This document shows, in pieces, positions 55,605 through 64,000 of a stretch of DNA of 64,000 nt. Below the pieces are notes generated by a model, which searched no databases, had not been told where the DNA came from, and saw nothing but the letters and a program-made list of their open reading frames with translations. Source of the stretch: Micromonospora olivasterospora (lineage in GTDB: Bacteria > Actinomycetota > Actinomycetes > Mycobacteriales > Micromonosporaceae); contig NZ_VLKE01000001.1 of the NCBI RefSeq assembly GCF_007830265.1, forward strand, positions 3,038,001 through 3,102,000, in the 5' to 3' direction. The position numbers and the translations under genes were made by a program. Numbering within the stretch: position 1 is the stretch's first letter; each line of letters begins with the position of its first letter.

Positions 55605-56537
55605 TCAGGACTTCGCCCAGCGCAGGATCTCGCCGAGCACGACCTCCCGGGCCTCGACGTGCGGGAAGTGCCCCACGCCGTCCAGCAGCCGCCACTCGTA
55701 CGGGGCGACGACGTACCGGCCGGACCCCTGGGCCGTACGCGGCAGCGAGGCGGCGTCCAGCGCGCCGTGCAGTTGCAGCGTCGGGGTGACCAGGGGCTTC
55801 TGCATCAGCTTGACGAACCGGTAGCCGTGCAGCCGCAGCACCGACCGGAACGCCCACCGGTAGCCCTCCAGCGCGCAGAACGCCGCCTGCGGGATGCGCA
55901 TGGCCTCCTGGCAGCGCCGGGCGTACGCCTCGAAGTCCGGCCCCTGCACCCAGCGCGGCCCGCCCCAGCGGCGCAGCATCTCCTCGACGGCCGCCGCGCC
56001 GTCGCGCGTGAGCACGTGCTCGTAGCGGGGGAGCTGGAACTTCAGGGTCGGCGTGGAGGCGGCGAACTGCCCGCGCGGGTCGGCGAAGATCGCGGCGCGC
56101 AGCCGCAGCGGGTGCGGGGCGCCGAGCACCACGAGCCGGCGTACCAGCGCCGGGTGGAACGAGGCCGCGGTCCAGGCGATCAGGCCGCCGGCCCCGGAGC
56201 CGACCAGGGTGGCGGAGCGCTCGCCGAGAGCCCGGATCAGGCCGGCGACGTCGGCGGCGAGCGTGTAGCCGTCGTACCCGCGGGGCGGCTTGTCGCTGGC
56301 GCCGTAGCCGCGCAGGTCGACCGCCACCGCCCGGAACCCGGCGTCGGCCACCGCCGGGAGGATGTCGTGCCACGCCCACCAGTGCTCGGGGAAGCCGTGC
56401 AGGAGGAGCACCATGGGGCCGGTGCCCGCCTCGACGACGTGGAAGCGGCTGCCGTTCGCGCCGACGAACCGGTGCGTCCACGGGCCTTCGGTCAGGACGC
56501 AGGACTCGTCGACGGCACCGCCGCGCTGCTGGCTCAT
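55605..56537 (-). CDS. Alpha/beta hydrolase, epoxide-hydrolase-like, nucleophile position changed
   Basis: A 310-residue alpha/beta hydrolase. The oxyanion-loop motif is LLHGFPEHWWAWHDILP, then VDLRGYGASDKP. At the nucleophile elbow, where epoxide hydrolases have GHDWGG, this protein has GSGAGG, with Gly in place of the Asp. The acid (LQLHGALDAA) and the His (GVGHFPHVEA) remain. It may therefore be inactive or use different chemistry; mycobacterial EphE-like proteins may deviate similarly. ATG 56537 lies upstream of no obvious operon partner; the stop converges on the hypothetical gene. Confidence 0.8.
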   Translation of the reverse strand: MSQQRGGAVDESCVLTEGPWTHRFVGANGSRFHVVEAGTGPMVLLLHGFPEHWWAWHDILPAVADAGFRAVAVDLRGYGASDKPPRGYDGYTLAADVAGLIRALGERSATLVGSGAGGLIAWTAASFHPALVRRLVVLGAPHPLRLRAAIFADPRGQFAASTPTLKFQLPRYEHVLTRDGAAAVEEMLRRWGGPRWVQGPDFEAYARRCQEAMRIPQAAFCALEGYRWAFRSVLRLHGYRFVKLMQKPLVTPTLQLHGALDAASLPRTAQGSGRYVVAPYEWRLLDGVGHFPHVEAREVVLGEILRWAKS

Positions 56538-56590
56538 GGCCCCAGCCTAGGGCCCCGGTGCTGCCGGCCGCCCCGGCGGCCGGAAAGGGC

Positions 56591-56621
56591 GATGCCCGGG
56601 CAGGGGACCTGCCCGGGCATC
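56591..56621 (-). terminator. Terminator of M6 protease gene 1
   Basis: GATGCCCGGGCAG and CTGCCCGGGCATC form a perfect 13-bp stem with a GGGAC loop, 26 bp beyond the protease stop. No U-tract. Confidence 0.75.
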
Positions 56622-56646
56622 GCGGTGCTGCGGATCGAGCTGTGGA

Positions 56647-59094
56647 TCAGGAGAAGCGGACCTTGATCGAGGTCCCCTTCTGCTCCAGCACCCTGATCTT
56701 CGTGCCGGTGGCCGGCACCTTCACGCCGTGGTTCGGCAGCTCCGGGTACCAGTACTGCTTGGTGTCGTCGAACAGCGGCTGCGCGGCCTGGCCCCGGACG
56801 TACTGGGGCTGGCTGTTGATGTGCAGCGTGAACGAGTCGGCCTTCTTCAGGCTGAACGGCGCGTCGTAGACCTGGACGCGGGCCCGCCAGGGGCTGCCGG
56901 TCAGGTTGTAGATCGGCCGCGGGTGGGCGTCGATGACCATGTTGCGACCCTCACCCGGGTGCGCGAACGTGTCGTTGTCCGCGTACCGGAGGTTCCAGTA
57001 CGAGATCAGCAGGCCCTCCTGGTACGCGTAGTGGTCCACGTAGTCCGGGCGGGTGTTCGCGTAGCCGAAGTAGTACGGGCCGGTCTTCAGGTACCGGTCG
57101 TACGAGACGTACGACCGGTGGCCGGCGATGTAGTAGTTGTCGAAGAGCCGGGTGTAGCTCGCCTCGACGATGCTGAATCCGCCGAGCGCCCAGTTCCCGG
57201 CGCCCGCCTCGGCGCCGTCGGTGGACACCGGCTGGCCGTCGGCGGTCACGGTGAGGTTGTCGCCGAAGAAGCCGCCCGGGGCCACGCCCCCGTCGGTGAC
57301 GTAGTGGAGGCGGACCTGCACGGTCCTGCCCGCCACGACGTCCAGCGGGATGTTGATGTCGGCCCATTCGCCGTCGCTGCTGCCCGTGAGGCCCGGCGTC
57401 GGGTCGGTGTTCGACACCGGCGGGATCGGCCGGCCGTCGACCGTGCCGGGCAGCGCGGCCCAGGTGGCGCCGCCGTCCTGCGAGACCTCGAAGAACAGGT
57501 AGTCGTAGCCGGACTCGATGTCGTACCGGCCCTTGAGCGACAGCGCCGCGGAGGACTTCCCGGTGAGGTCGATCGTCCTGGTCATCGAGTTGTTCAGGTC
57601 GTCGTCGTTGCCGGAGAAGAACTGTTTGCTGCCCTCGAACGGCTGGCCGTAGTCGAACGTGTACTCCCGCTGGGGAAGCACCACCACGGCGGCCTGCGGC
57701 TTGCGCGAGTTGTACTCCTGCGGGCCGAGGTCCAGGGTGCGCTTCTGCCCGGCCTTGACCACCTCGTAGTCGAGCCAGCCGAGCTGGAGCTTGTTCCAGG
57801 CGCCCAGGTCGCCACCGCGCTCGCCGATGCCGCGGTCGTGCTTGGCGCCGAGCCGGCTCTGGGCCATCAGGGTCCAGTGCTCGTTGTTGTTGTCCCCACC
57901 GCTGAGGACGTTGTAGTCGTCCGGCAGGCCCAGGTCGTGGCCGTACTCGTGGTAGAAGACGCTGCGGCCGCCGTTTTCCGGCTGGATGGTGTAGTCGCGG
58001 ATCCAGACGCCGGTGTCGCCGATCTCGGTGCCGCCGATCGGGAAGTTCGGCGGGCCGACCCGCGAGGTGTTGTACGCCGCCCAGCGGTGGCTCCAGATGG
58101 CGTCCTCGCCCTGGTGCGGGTCGCCGTCGGCCTGGTCGCCGCCGGAGTGGACGATCTGGAAGTGGTCGATGTAGCCGTCCGGCTCGTTGAAGTTGCCGTC
58201 GCCGTCGTAGTCGAACCGGTCCCACTGGTCGAACGACTGCATGTCGGCCTTGATCTGGGCGTCGGTGCGGCCCTTGGCCTTCTGGTCGGCGACCCACTGG
58301 TTGGCCGCGTCGCGGATCAGGTCCCAGGTGTTCTGGCAGACGTTGTCGGCGCAGACCGCCGGGTCGTTGGCCGGGTTGTCGTCGTCGTCCGCGATCGGGT
58401 CGTCCGAGCGGCCGTACCGGGCGGCGTTGTACCTGACCTTCACCCAGTCGGTGACCATGCCGTCCACGCTGTACCGCCCGGACGACTGGGCCTCGTAGTA
58501 CTGCTTGAGCGACTCGTCGCCCTGGTTGGTGCCGAAGTACAGCTTGCGGAAGTGGTCCGGGCTGTAGTCGGGCTGCCACACGGTCGAGTTGTCGACGGCC
58601 CGGTTCGGCGCCGGGATCTGGTTGTGCAGCGGCCCGTCGAACGTGGACGGGCCGGGAATGCCCGGGTTCGTGTCCTTGTCCGGGTAGTCGGGGTGCCGAT
58701 CGTCCCCGAACTCGGCCAGGATCACGAAGATCCTGTCGGTCTGCTGCCGGCTCAGCTCGACGTACTGGTCCTTCTGGCCCTTCTTGGCGTTGCGGGCGCC
58801 GGCCGCGGCGGCCGCGCCGCCGGCGGTCTCGCCGACCTTGACGACCGTGCTGCCGTTGATCTTCTGCGGCTTGGCCCGGCCGGAGAGGACCTCGCTGAGG
58901 CCCTCCTGCCGAAGCGCCCGGCGCTTCTCCTCGAGTCTGTCCGGCAGATCGTGATGATCCGCTGGGGCCTTCTCGGCGGCCGACGGAGCGGTCGTCGGCG
59001 ACTTCGGTGCCGGCGCGGCGCTGGCGGCCGTGCCTGCCACCAGTCCTGTCGCCGTCAACGAGAGCCCGAGCAGACCCACTGCGACTTTGCGCAC
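56647..59094 (-). CDS. Secreted M6-family (immune inhibitor A-like) metalloprotease 1
   Basis: An 815-residue secreted zinc protease. A signal peptide (AVGLLGLSLTATGLVAGTAASAAP) is followed by a propeptide, then the M6 domain with a Ca-binding-like DYDGDGNFNEPDGYIDHF and the zinc motif HEYGHDLGLPD (His382-His386). A downstream jelly-roll-like region (GYDYLFFEVSQDGGATWAALPGT) and a C-terminal domain follow. GTG 59094 has GGAGG seven bases upstream. It is the last of three tandem paralogues transcribed leftward. Targets are unknown; related InhA proteases degrade host or competitor proteins. Confidence 0.9.
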   Translation of the reverse strand: MRKVAVGLLGLSLTATGLVAGTAASAAPAPKSPTTAPSAAEKAPADHHDLPDRLEEKRRALRQEGLSEVLSGRAKPQKINGSTVVKVGETAGGAAAAAGARNAKKGQKDQYVELSRQQTDRIFVILAEFGDDRHPDYPDKDTNPGIPGPSTFDGPLHNQIPAPNRAVDNSTVWQPDYSPDHFRKLYFGTNQGDESLKQYYEAQSSGRYSVDGMVTDWVKVRYNAARYGRSDDPIADDDDNPANDPAVCADNVCQNTWDLIRDAANQWVADQKAKGRTDAQIKADMQSFDQWDRFDYDGDGNFNEPDGYIDHFQIVHSGGDQADGDPHQGEDAIWSHRWAAYNTSRVGPPNFPIGGTEIGDTGVWIRDYTIQPENGGRSVFYHEYGHDLGLPDDYNVLSGGDNNNEHWTLMAQSRLGAKHDRGIGERGGDLGAWNKLQLGWLDYEVVKAGQKRTLDLGPQEYNSRKPQAAVVVLPQREYTFDYGQPFEGSKQFFSGNDDDLNNSMTRTIDLTGKSSAALSLKGRYDIESGYDYLFFEVSQDGGATWAALPGTVDGRPIPPVSNTDPTPGLTGSSDGEWADINIPLDVVAGRTVQVRLHYVTDGGVAPGGFFGDNLTVTADGQPVSTDGAEAGAGNWALGGFSIVEASYTRLFDNYYIAGHRSYVSYDRYLKTGPYYFGYANTRPDYVDHYAYQEGLLISYWNLRYADNDTFAHPGEGRNMVIDAHPRPIYNLTGSPWRARVQVYDAPFSLKKADSFTLHINSQPQYVRGQAAQPLFDDTKQYWYPELPNHGVKVPATGTKIRVLEQKGTSIKVRFS

Positions 59095-59148
59095 GTGGTA
59101 CCTCCGGTGTGAGGAAACCGGCCCTACGGGGGTACGGACCGGTGAGTT

Positions 59149-59164
59149 GTCCCACTAGTGGGAC
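59149..59164. promoter_or_regulatory. 16-bp perfect palindrome, candidate operator of protease 1
   Basis: GTCCCACTAGTGGGAC is perfectly self-complementary, with near-symmetric TT/AA flanks. It lies about 55 bp upstream of the protease 1 start and 8 bp downstream of the -10 candidate, so it would overlap the first transcribed bases. A dimeric repressor site is the simplest reading. Confidence 0.5.
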
Positions 59165-59351
59165 CAATGGTGAACATAGAGTCTGCTGGGGCCGGTGGGA
59201 AGACGAACGTATCGACTTGTAGCAAGATTTTGACCGGAAGGCTCCGCTCCGTAACATCTGCGTCCGTCGTTCGGCTCGTCGTGAGCGGCCCGAACGTCCG
59301 ACGGGCGTGACGAAGGGGCGGTCTCCGGCGGGGGGCCAACGAGAACACGAA

Positions 59352-59383
59352 AGGGGGCCGGTGGCTCGCGCCACCGGCCCCCT
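59352..59383 (-). terminator. Terminator of M6 protease gene 2
   Basis: AGGGGGCCGGTGGC and GCCACCGGCCCCCT form a perfect 14-bp stem around TCGC, 15 bp beyond the stop codon. Confidence 0.75.
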
Positions 59384-59398
59384 CCGCCGATCGTCAGA

Positions 59399-61702
59399 TC
59401 AGTTGTGGATCCGGACGACCATGTTGTCGGTCGCCTTCTTGCCCTGGCCCACGATGGTGATGGTGGTGCCGGTACCGGCCACCTTCACCGAGTTCCACGG
59501 GTTGCCGGCCGACCAGTACGCGTTCACGTTGCTGTCGTTGAACACCGGGTTCGGGTTCAGCTGCGGCACCGTGACCGGCACGCCGTTGACGTGGAACGTC
59601 TGCGCCGGCTTGGCGTACAGGCTGAACGTCGCGTCGTAGCCGTTACGCCGGTTGGTGATCCGGCCCTGGCCGGAAACCGCGATCTCACCCGGGCGGACGT
59701 CCACCGGCAGGTTCAGGCCGAAGCCCGGGTGCTGCCGGGTGTTGTTGTCGCCGTAGGCGTAGTTCACGTACCAGACCAGCAGGCCGGGCTGGACCGAGAA
59801 CCGCTCCACCCAGTTCGGGCGGGTGTTGTTGAAACCGTAGTTGTACCCACCGGTGCGGAGGGTGTCGTCGTACCCGAAGTACGTCCGGTTCTCCGCGATG
59901 TAGAAGCGGGGGTACTCGTCGGTCACCGAGCCACCCATCCGGGTGAAGCCCCGCGCCGTCCACGCCGCGTCCAGCGTCTCCGCGCCGTCGGTCCAGGCGG
60001 CGGCGCCGTTCTTGACCAGCGAGATGTTGTCCAGGAACGCGCCGGCCAGGTGCACGCCGCCGTCGGTGGCGTAGCGGTAGCGGAACTGCACGGTCTGCCC
60101 GGCGAAGGCGGACAGGTCGTAGGTCAGGTCGACCCAGTTGCCGCTGGTGGAGCCGTCGACACCGGTCTCGCCGGCGTCGATGAGCGAGTTGCTCAGCTGG
60201 GTCCAGCTCGTGCCACCGTTGGTGGACACCTCGGCGTAGAGGAAGTCGTAGTCCTCCTCGATGTCGTACCAGGCCTTCGCGGTGATCGACGCGGACGTCG
60301 CACCGGTCAGGTCCAGCGTGCGGGTCAGCGTGGTGTTCAGGTCGTCCGCGCTGCCGCCCCACCACTCGTTCGCGCCGGCGAACGGGGTGTTGTAGCTGGT
60401 GGTCTGGGTCGTCGACGGCAGGTTCACCACAACGGCCTGGGCCTTCGGCCCGTCGAAGTCGCCCGCCGGGCCGAGGACCACCTGGGTGGTGCCCTTGCCG
60501 TACTCGACGGTCGAGTAGTTCAGCCAGCCGAGGAACAGCTTCGACCACGGGTCCATGTAGCCCGGGGTCGAACCGATGTCGTCGGTGCCGTGGCTCAGCC
60601 ACGAGCCCGAGGACATCAGGCTCCAGAAGCCGACGCCGTTGTCGCCGCCGGCGGTGTCGTACAGGTCCGGCAGACCGAGGTCGTGGCCGTACTCGTGCGC
60701 GAACACGCCGAGGCCGCCGTTCTCCGGCTCCGTGGTGTAGTCACGGATCCACAGCCCGGTGTCGCCGATCTGCACGCCGCCGGCCAGGTTGCCCTGCGGG
60801 CCGGCGACGCCGGCCAGGTTCGGGAACGCGGCCCACCGGTGCGACCAGATGGCGTCCTCGCCCTCGGCGCCGCCACCGGCCTCCTCGCCCTCGCCCGCAT
60901 GCACCGCCTGGAAGTGGTCGATGTAGCCGTCGGGCTCGTTGAAGTTGCCGTCGCCGTCGCCGTCGTACCGGTCCCAGACGTCGAACTGCGCGAGGTAGTC
61001 CTTGATCTGCTGCGGCGTCTTACCGGCGGCGACCTGCGACTGGTACCACGCCGTGGCGCTGTCCTTGACGAAGTTCCAGTAGCCGTCGGCCTCGGAGATG
61101 TTGTTGCTGCCGTACCGGGCCTCGTTGTAGGGCACGGTGACCCAGTCGCTCACATCGCCGCCGACGGTGTACCGGCCGCCGGACTGCTTGAGGTAGAAGT
61201 CCCGCATCGACTCGCCCGGACCGTAGAACATGTCCAGGTAGTGGGCCCGGTCGAAGTTGGACCGCCACAGGGTGCTGTTGTCGTCGGTGGCGCTGCCGTC
61301 CCAGTTGCGGTCCGGCTCGGGGATCTGGTTGACCACCGGGCCCGGGGTGCCCCCGGTCCGCGGGTCGGTCTGGTTGCCGAAGTTGACCAGCATCGTGAAG
61401 ATCGGGTCCGTCTTCGGCGCCTGCTGGTACTCGACGAACTTGTCCTTCTTGACCTGGATGACCTTGGAGCCGTTGCGCGTCTGGAGCTTGGCCTTGCCCT
61501 TCAGCAGGTCGGAGATGGCCTGCTTGCGGAGCTCCCGGTGCTGGTCAGCCTTCGGGTCGGGCAGGTTGTCCTTGTGCCGCACCTTCTCGGCCGCAGGGGT
61601 CGGGCCCGCCACCGGGGCGGCGGACGCCGGGGCCGTGACGACGCCGGCCGCCAGCAGCGCGGCCGTGGCCGAGGCCAGGCCCGCCGTGACTCGTCTCCTC
61701 AA
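59399..61702 (-). CDS. Secreted M6-family metalloprotease 2
   Basis: A 767-residue paralogue of protease 1. Signal peptide AGLASATAALLAAGVVTAPASAAP, propeptide, then YDGDGDGNFNEPDGYIDHF and the zinc motif HEYGHDLGLPD (His336-His340). The region EDYDFLYAEVSTNGGTSWTQL corresponds to the same downstream domain. The start is TTG 61702, six bases after GGAGGAGGA; a GTG at 61690 would shorten the signal. The C-terminal end is a small beta-rich domain with TGTTITIVGQGKK. Confidence 0.9.
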   Translation of the reverse strand: MRRRVTAGLASATAALLAAGVVTAPASAAPVAGPTPAAEKVRHKDNLPDPKADQHRELRKQAISDLLKGKAKLQTRNGSKVIQVKKDKFVEYQQAPKTDPIFTMLVNFGNQTDPRTGGTPGPVVNQIPEPDRNWDGSATDDNSTLWRSNFDRAHYLDMFYGPGESMRDFYLKQSGGRYTVGGDVSDWVTVPYNEARYGSNNISEADGYWNFVKDSATAWYQSQVAAGKTPQQIKDYLAQFDVWDRYDGDGDGNFNEPDGYIDHFQAVHAGEGEEAGGGAEGEDAIWSHRWAAFPNLAGVAGPQGNLAGGVQIGDTGLWIRDYTTEPENGGLGVFAHEYGHDLGLPDLYDTAGGDNGVGFWSLMSSGSWLSHGTDDIGSTPGYMDPWSKLFLGWLNYSTVEYGKGTTQVVLGPAGDFDGPKAQAVVVNLPSTTQTTSYNTPFAGANEWWGGSADDLNTTLTRTLDLTGATSASITAKAWYDIEEDYDFLYAEVSTNGGTSWTQLSNSLIDAGETGVDGSTSGNWVDLTYDLSAFAGQTVQFRYRYATDGGVHLAGAFLDNISLVKNGAAAWTDGAETLDAAWTARGFTRMGGSVTDEYPRFYIAENRTYFGYDDTLRTGGYNYGFNNTRPNWVERFSVQPGLLVWYVNYAYGDNNTRQHPGFGLNLPVDVRPGEIAVSGQGRITNRRNGYDATFSLYAKPAQTFHVNGVPVTVPQLNPNPVFNDSNVNAYWSAGNPWNSVKVAGTGTTITIVGQGKKATDNMVVRIHN

Positions 61703-62081
61703 AGGTCCTCCTCCTTTGTGGATGTGTTACATGGCAGGCGTGACTCACGTCCGCACTGTCATGTCATGCGCTCCTCACCCTGGCAGAGCGATCGGCGGTT
61801 GTCACGGGGCAATTAGGATTGGAGAACGTTGTACGTGAGAACAGAAGGCCATCAAATTGGCCCCAATCAGTCCAGCAACGCGACGCTGGTTCACGTTACG
61901 TTTTGGCCACGATCACCTGGCCCGACGTGGTTATGAGGGTCCCTGCACGGGAGCGCCGACGGGTGCCGCCACGTCACGCGAGCCGCGGCCGGCGGATCGC
62001 GGAAGAACAACAAGGACGGGGCCCGTCCGGAGCATTCTGCTCCGAACGGGCCCCGCCGGGTGTCCCGACGCGCGGGTGAGG
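61703..62081 (-). other. Intergenic region between M6 proteases 3 and 2
   Basis: 379 bp without a gene. It holds the terminator of protease 3 and the promoter region of protease 2. An AT-richer stretch (about 61800-61910) includes GGCCA-N6-TGGCC (61848-61863) and GGTTCACGTTACG, but no promoter could be placed confidently. Confidence 0.4.
62017..62055 (-). terminator. Terminator of M6 protease gene 3
   Basis: CGGGGCCCGTCCGGAGCA pairs with TGCTCCGAACGGGCCCCG with one internal mismatch, loop TTC, 26 bp beyond the stop. Confidence 0.7.
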
Positions 62082-64000
62082 TCAGGGCTGGGCGGCCGTG
62101 ACGTACACGTGCGCGTAGCTGTTGTCCTTCGCGGTCTTCCTGACGGTGATCGAGACGCCGTAGCCCACGCCCTGGTCACCCGGGTTGCCGGTGCCCAGCA
62201 CGATCGCCCCGCCGCCCAGGGTGACGCCGTAGAACGAGGTCGCCGGCGTACCGTCCGGGTTCACGACCCGGGTGGTGTACCTCGCGTTGCCGCGCGACGG
62301 CAGGACCACCGAGGCGTCGCTGTCCCGGGCGAACGCCGAGCCGTTGCGGATCTCGATGCCCGGGTACCAGCCCTTGGCGTCGGTGAAGGTCGGCACCGCC
62401 GGCTGCGCCGGGAAGCTGGTGCAGTACTCGCTGTACGGCTCGCCCGCGGCCTCGAGGCACTCCTTGAACGGGTACGTCGGCGTGAGGCCGAACGCGGCAT
62501 TGGCCGACTGCGGACGGCTGGGCAGGTTGTCCAGCGCCGACGGGTCCTTCACGGCCGCCTCACCCTGCCGCCGGTACGGGTCGAAGTGCGAGTCCACGAT
62601 CAGCAGGCCGCCCTTGGCACCGTAGCTCGGCAGCGCGGTGAGCTGCGCGGTCACGTGGTTGACGTCGCCCAGCATCGTGTCCCGGTACCAGACCAGCATG
62701 CCCGGGGCGTTGTACGCGATCTTGTCGACCTTCCACGCCTCGTGCGAGTAGACCGTGTCGTAGGCGTACTTCAGGCCCTTGTCGAAGCCGTCGAAGTTGC
62801 GCCACTCGGCCAGGTAGTAGTGCGCCTTGACCTGGGTGCCCCCGTCGGTGTGCCAGCCGGCACCCGTGGTGTCGGTCCAGGTGCCGCCCGTCTTGGTCCA
62901 GCCGTTCGCGCCGCTCTCGGCGTCGTCGCTCCAGGTGGTGGCGCCGCCGCCGGTGACCGAGAGGTCGTCGGTGAACCAGCCGCGCTCCACGAAGGCGGCG
63001 TCGGTGACGTAGCGGAGCCGGAGCTGGATGTTCTGCCCGGCGTACGCCGACAGGTCGACGTAGTCGTGCCGCCAGCCGTGGGTGTCACCGGTCAGGCCGT
63101 ACTTCTTGCCGCCGTAGTCGCCCATCCGGCCGTTCGGGTCGCCGTACCCGTCATTGGTGGTGACCAGCGCACCATTGGCGTCGTAGACCTTCTGCTCGGC
63201 CCAGGTGGCGCCGCCGTCGGTGGAGACCTCGACGAAGCCGTAGTCCCAGTCCGCCTCGATGACGTAGTTGTTCCACATCCAGAACTTCGCGTCGGCGGCC
63301 GCCGGCACGCTGACCTGGCGGGACAGCTTGACGTCGGCCCAGTCCTGGTCGGCGCCGCTGTACCACATGTTCGCGCCGCTGTGCGGCGTGGCCAGCGTGA
63401 TCACCTTGTCCGGCAGGTTGACTTTGAGGCCGTCCTTGCTGCCCAGGGGCGTCTGCGAGGTCTGCCCGAGCTTGACGTCCTGCGGCGCGGCACCCGGGTT
63501 GATCTCCAGCGGGTCGGCCCAGCCGAGCACCCACTTGTCCCAGAGGCCCATGTGGCTCGGAAGCGCCTGGAAGATCTCGCCGCTGTGCGAGCCGGACGCC
63601 ATCAGGTCCCAGAAGTCGACGTCCGAGTCGGCGTTGCCCGAGGTGTCGTAGAGGTCCGGCAGACCGAGGTCGTGACCGAACTCGTGGGCGAAGACGCCGA
63701 GCCCGGCGTCCTCCGGCTGCACGATGTAGTTCGACACCCGCAGGTTGGTGCCGGGAATGGCGTAACCACCGGCCACTGCGGAGGAGTGCGCCCAGACCGC
63801 GTACACGCCCTGGTCGCCGCCGCCGCGGGACTTGCCCTGGCCGGCGTGCACCAGCACCAGGTGGTCGATCACGCCGTCCGGCTCGTTGTAGTTGCCGTCG
63901 CCGTCCCGGTCGCCCTGGTCCTCGATGTCGTAGTCGGCCCAGGGGAAGTTCGGGTCCATCGCGGCCAGCGCGTCGATCGCGTCGGTGGCCAGCCGGCCCG
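62082..64000 (-). CDS. Secreted M6-family metalloprotease 3 (N terminus outside the window)
   Basis: At least 639 residues, cut by the window end; the frame continues upstream of Met at 63959 as RLATDAIDALAA. It has DRDGDGNYNEPDGVIDHLVLVHAG and the zinc motif HEFGHDLGLPDLYD (Phe replacing Tyr of its paralogues), then ADWDYGFVEVSTDGGATW and a C-terminal domain ending in KDNSYAHVYVTAAQP. The same order of domains as proteases 1 and 2 shows a tandem family. The signal peptide and propeptide must lie beyond 64000. Confidence 0.9.
   Translation of the reverse strand, partial: GRLATDAIDALAAMDPNFPWADYDIEDQGDRDGDGNYNEPDGVIDHLVLVHAGQGKSRGGGDQGVYAVWAHSSAVAGGYAIPGTNLRVSNYIVQPEDAGLGVFAHEFGHDLGLPDLYDTSGNADSDVDFWDLMASGSHSGEIFQALPSHMGLWDKWVLGWADPLEINPGAAPQDVKLGQTSQTPLGSKDGLKVNLPDKVITLATPHSGANMWYSGADQDWADVKLSRQVSVPAAADAKFWMWNNYVIEADWDYGFVEVSTDGGATWAEQKVYDANGALVTTNDGYGDPNGRMGDYGGKKYGLTGDTHGWRHDYVDLSAYAGQNIQLRLRYVTDAAFVERGWFTDDLSVTGGGATTWSDDAESGANGWTKTGGTWTDTTGAGWHTDGGTQVKAHYYLAEWRNFDGFDKGLKYAYDTVYSHEAWKVDKIAYNAPGMLVWYRDTMLGDVNHVTAQLTALPSYGAKGGLLIVDSHFDPYRRQGEAAVKDPSALDNLPSRPQSANAAFGLTPTYPFKECLEAAGEPYSEYCTSFPAQPAVPTFTDAKGWYPGIEIRNGSAFARDSDASVVLPSRGNARYTTRVVNPDGTPATSFYGVTLGGGAIVLGTGNPGDQGVGYGVSITVRKTAKDNSYAHVYVTAAQP

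Larger units (their letters stand above)
59095..59398 (-). other. Intergenic region between M6 proteases 2 and 1
   Basis: 304 bp without a gene. It holds the terminator of protease 2 (59352-59383), then the protease 1 promoter: TATGTT on the minus strand (59173-59178) followed by a 16-bp palindrome at 59149-59164. Confidence 0.5.

Overview
The window is very GC-rich and uses many GTG starts. It has purine-rich Shine-Dalgarno (SD) sites, leaderless TAnnnT promoters, futalosine-pathway menaquinone genes, a 14-subunit complex I operon and type VII secretion parts. Together these point to a high-GC actinomycete, most likely Micromonosporaceae (Micromonospora-like). That assignment is inference from gene content and style; no database was searched.

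Layout. 1-4.5 kb (minus strand): a VOC protein, a HelD-type RNA polymerase-recycling helicase and an AAA+ ATPase under a striking palindromic operator. 4.6-5.0 kb: a decayed MFS remnant. 5.1-5.9 kb: mqnA. 5.9-7.9 kb: a coupled pair of exported SxxK serine hydrolases. 8.2-11.9 kb: paaABCDE (phenylacetyl-CoA epoxidase), every junction a 4-base overlap. 12.0-16.0 kb: mqnC, menG, a 75-residue protein and menJ. 16.1-32.5 kb: nuoA-N, followed by a long-chain polyprenyl diphosphate synthase. These genes build and use menaquinone: MqnA and MqnC begin the ring, the polyprenyl synthase supplies the tail, MenG methylates, MenJ reduces the tail, and complex I reduces the quinone. A Rex-like redox operator lies in front of menJ.

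33.6-39.7 kb: an MFS transporter divergent from an IclR regulator, a 24-bp minisatellite, a PhoX-type phosphatase and an ECF sigma/anti-sigma pair. The sigma gene seems to start at AUC and to have its own SigL-like promoter. 39.7-43.2 kb: two adjacent IS110-family elements. 43.2-46.4 kb: rarD and a GNAT acetyltransferase, with an ISAzo13-like element inserted about 17 bp upstream of them.

46.8-55.6 kb: a holin-like membrane protein, then type VII secretion genes: eccE, two WXG100 proteins, a mycosin, and a large SseB-domain gene broken by what look like four one-base frameshifts at C4 or G5 runs. EccB, EccC and EccD are not in the window. 55.6-64 kb: an epoxide-hydrolase-like protein lacking the usual nucleophile, and three tandem M6 (immune inhibitor A-like) secreted metalloproteases, the last cut by the window end.

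Non-coding structure is rich. A repeat occurs four times inside the nuo operon and supplies the upstream gene's stop codon (or a second one) and the next gene's Shine-Dalgarno site. A 60-bp inverted repeat family occurs twice, and there are several other palindromes and minisatellites.
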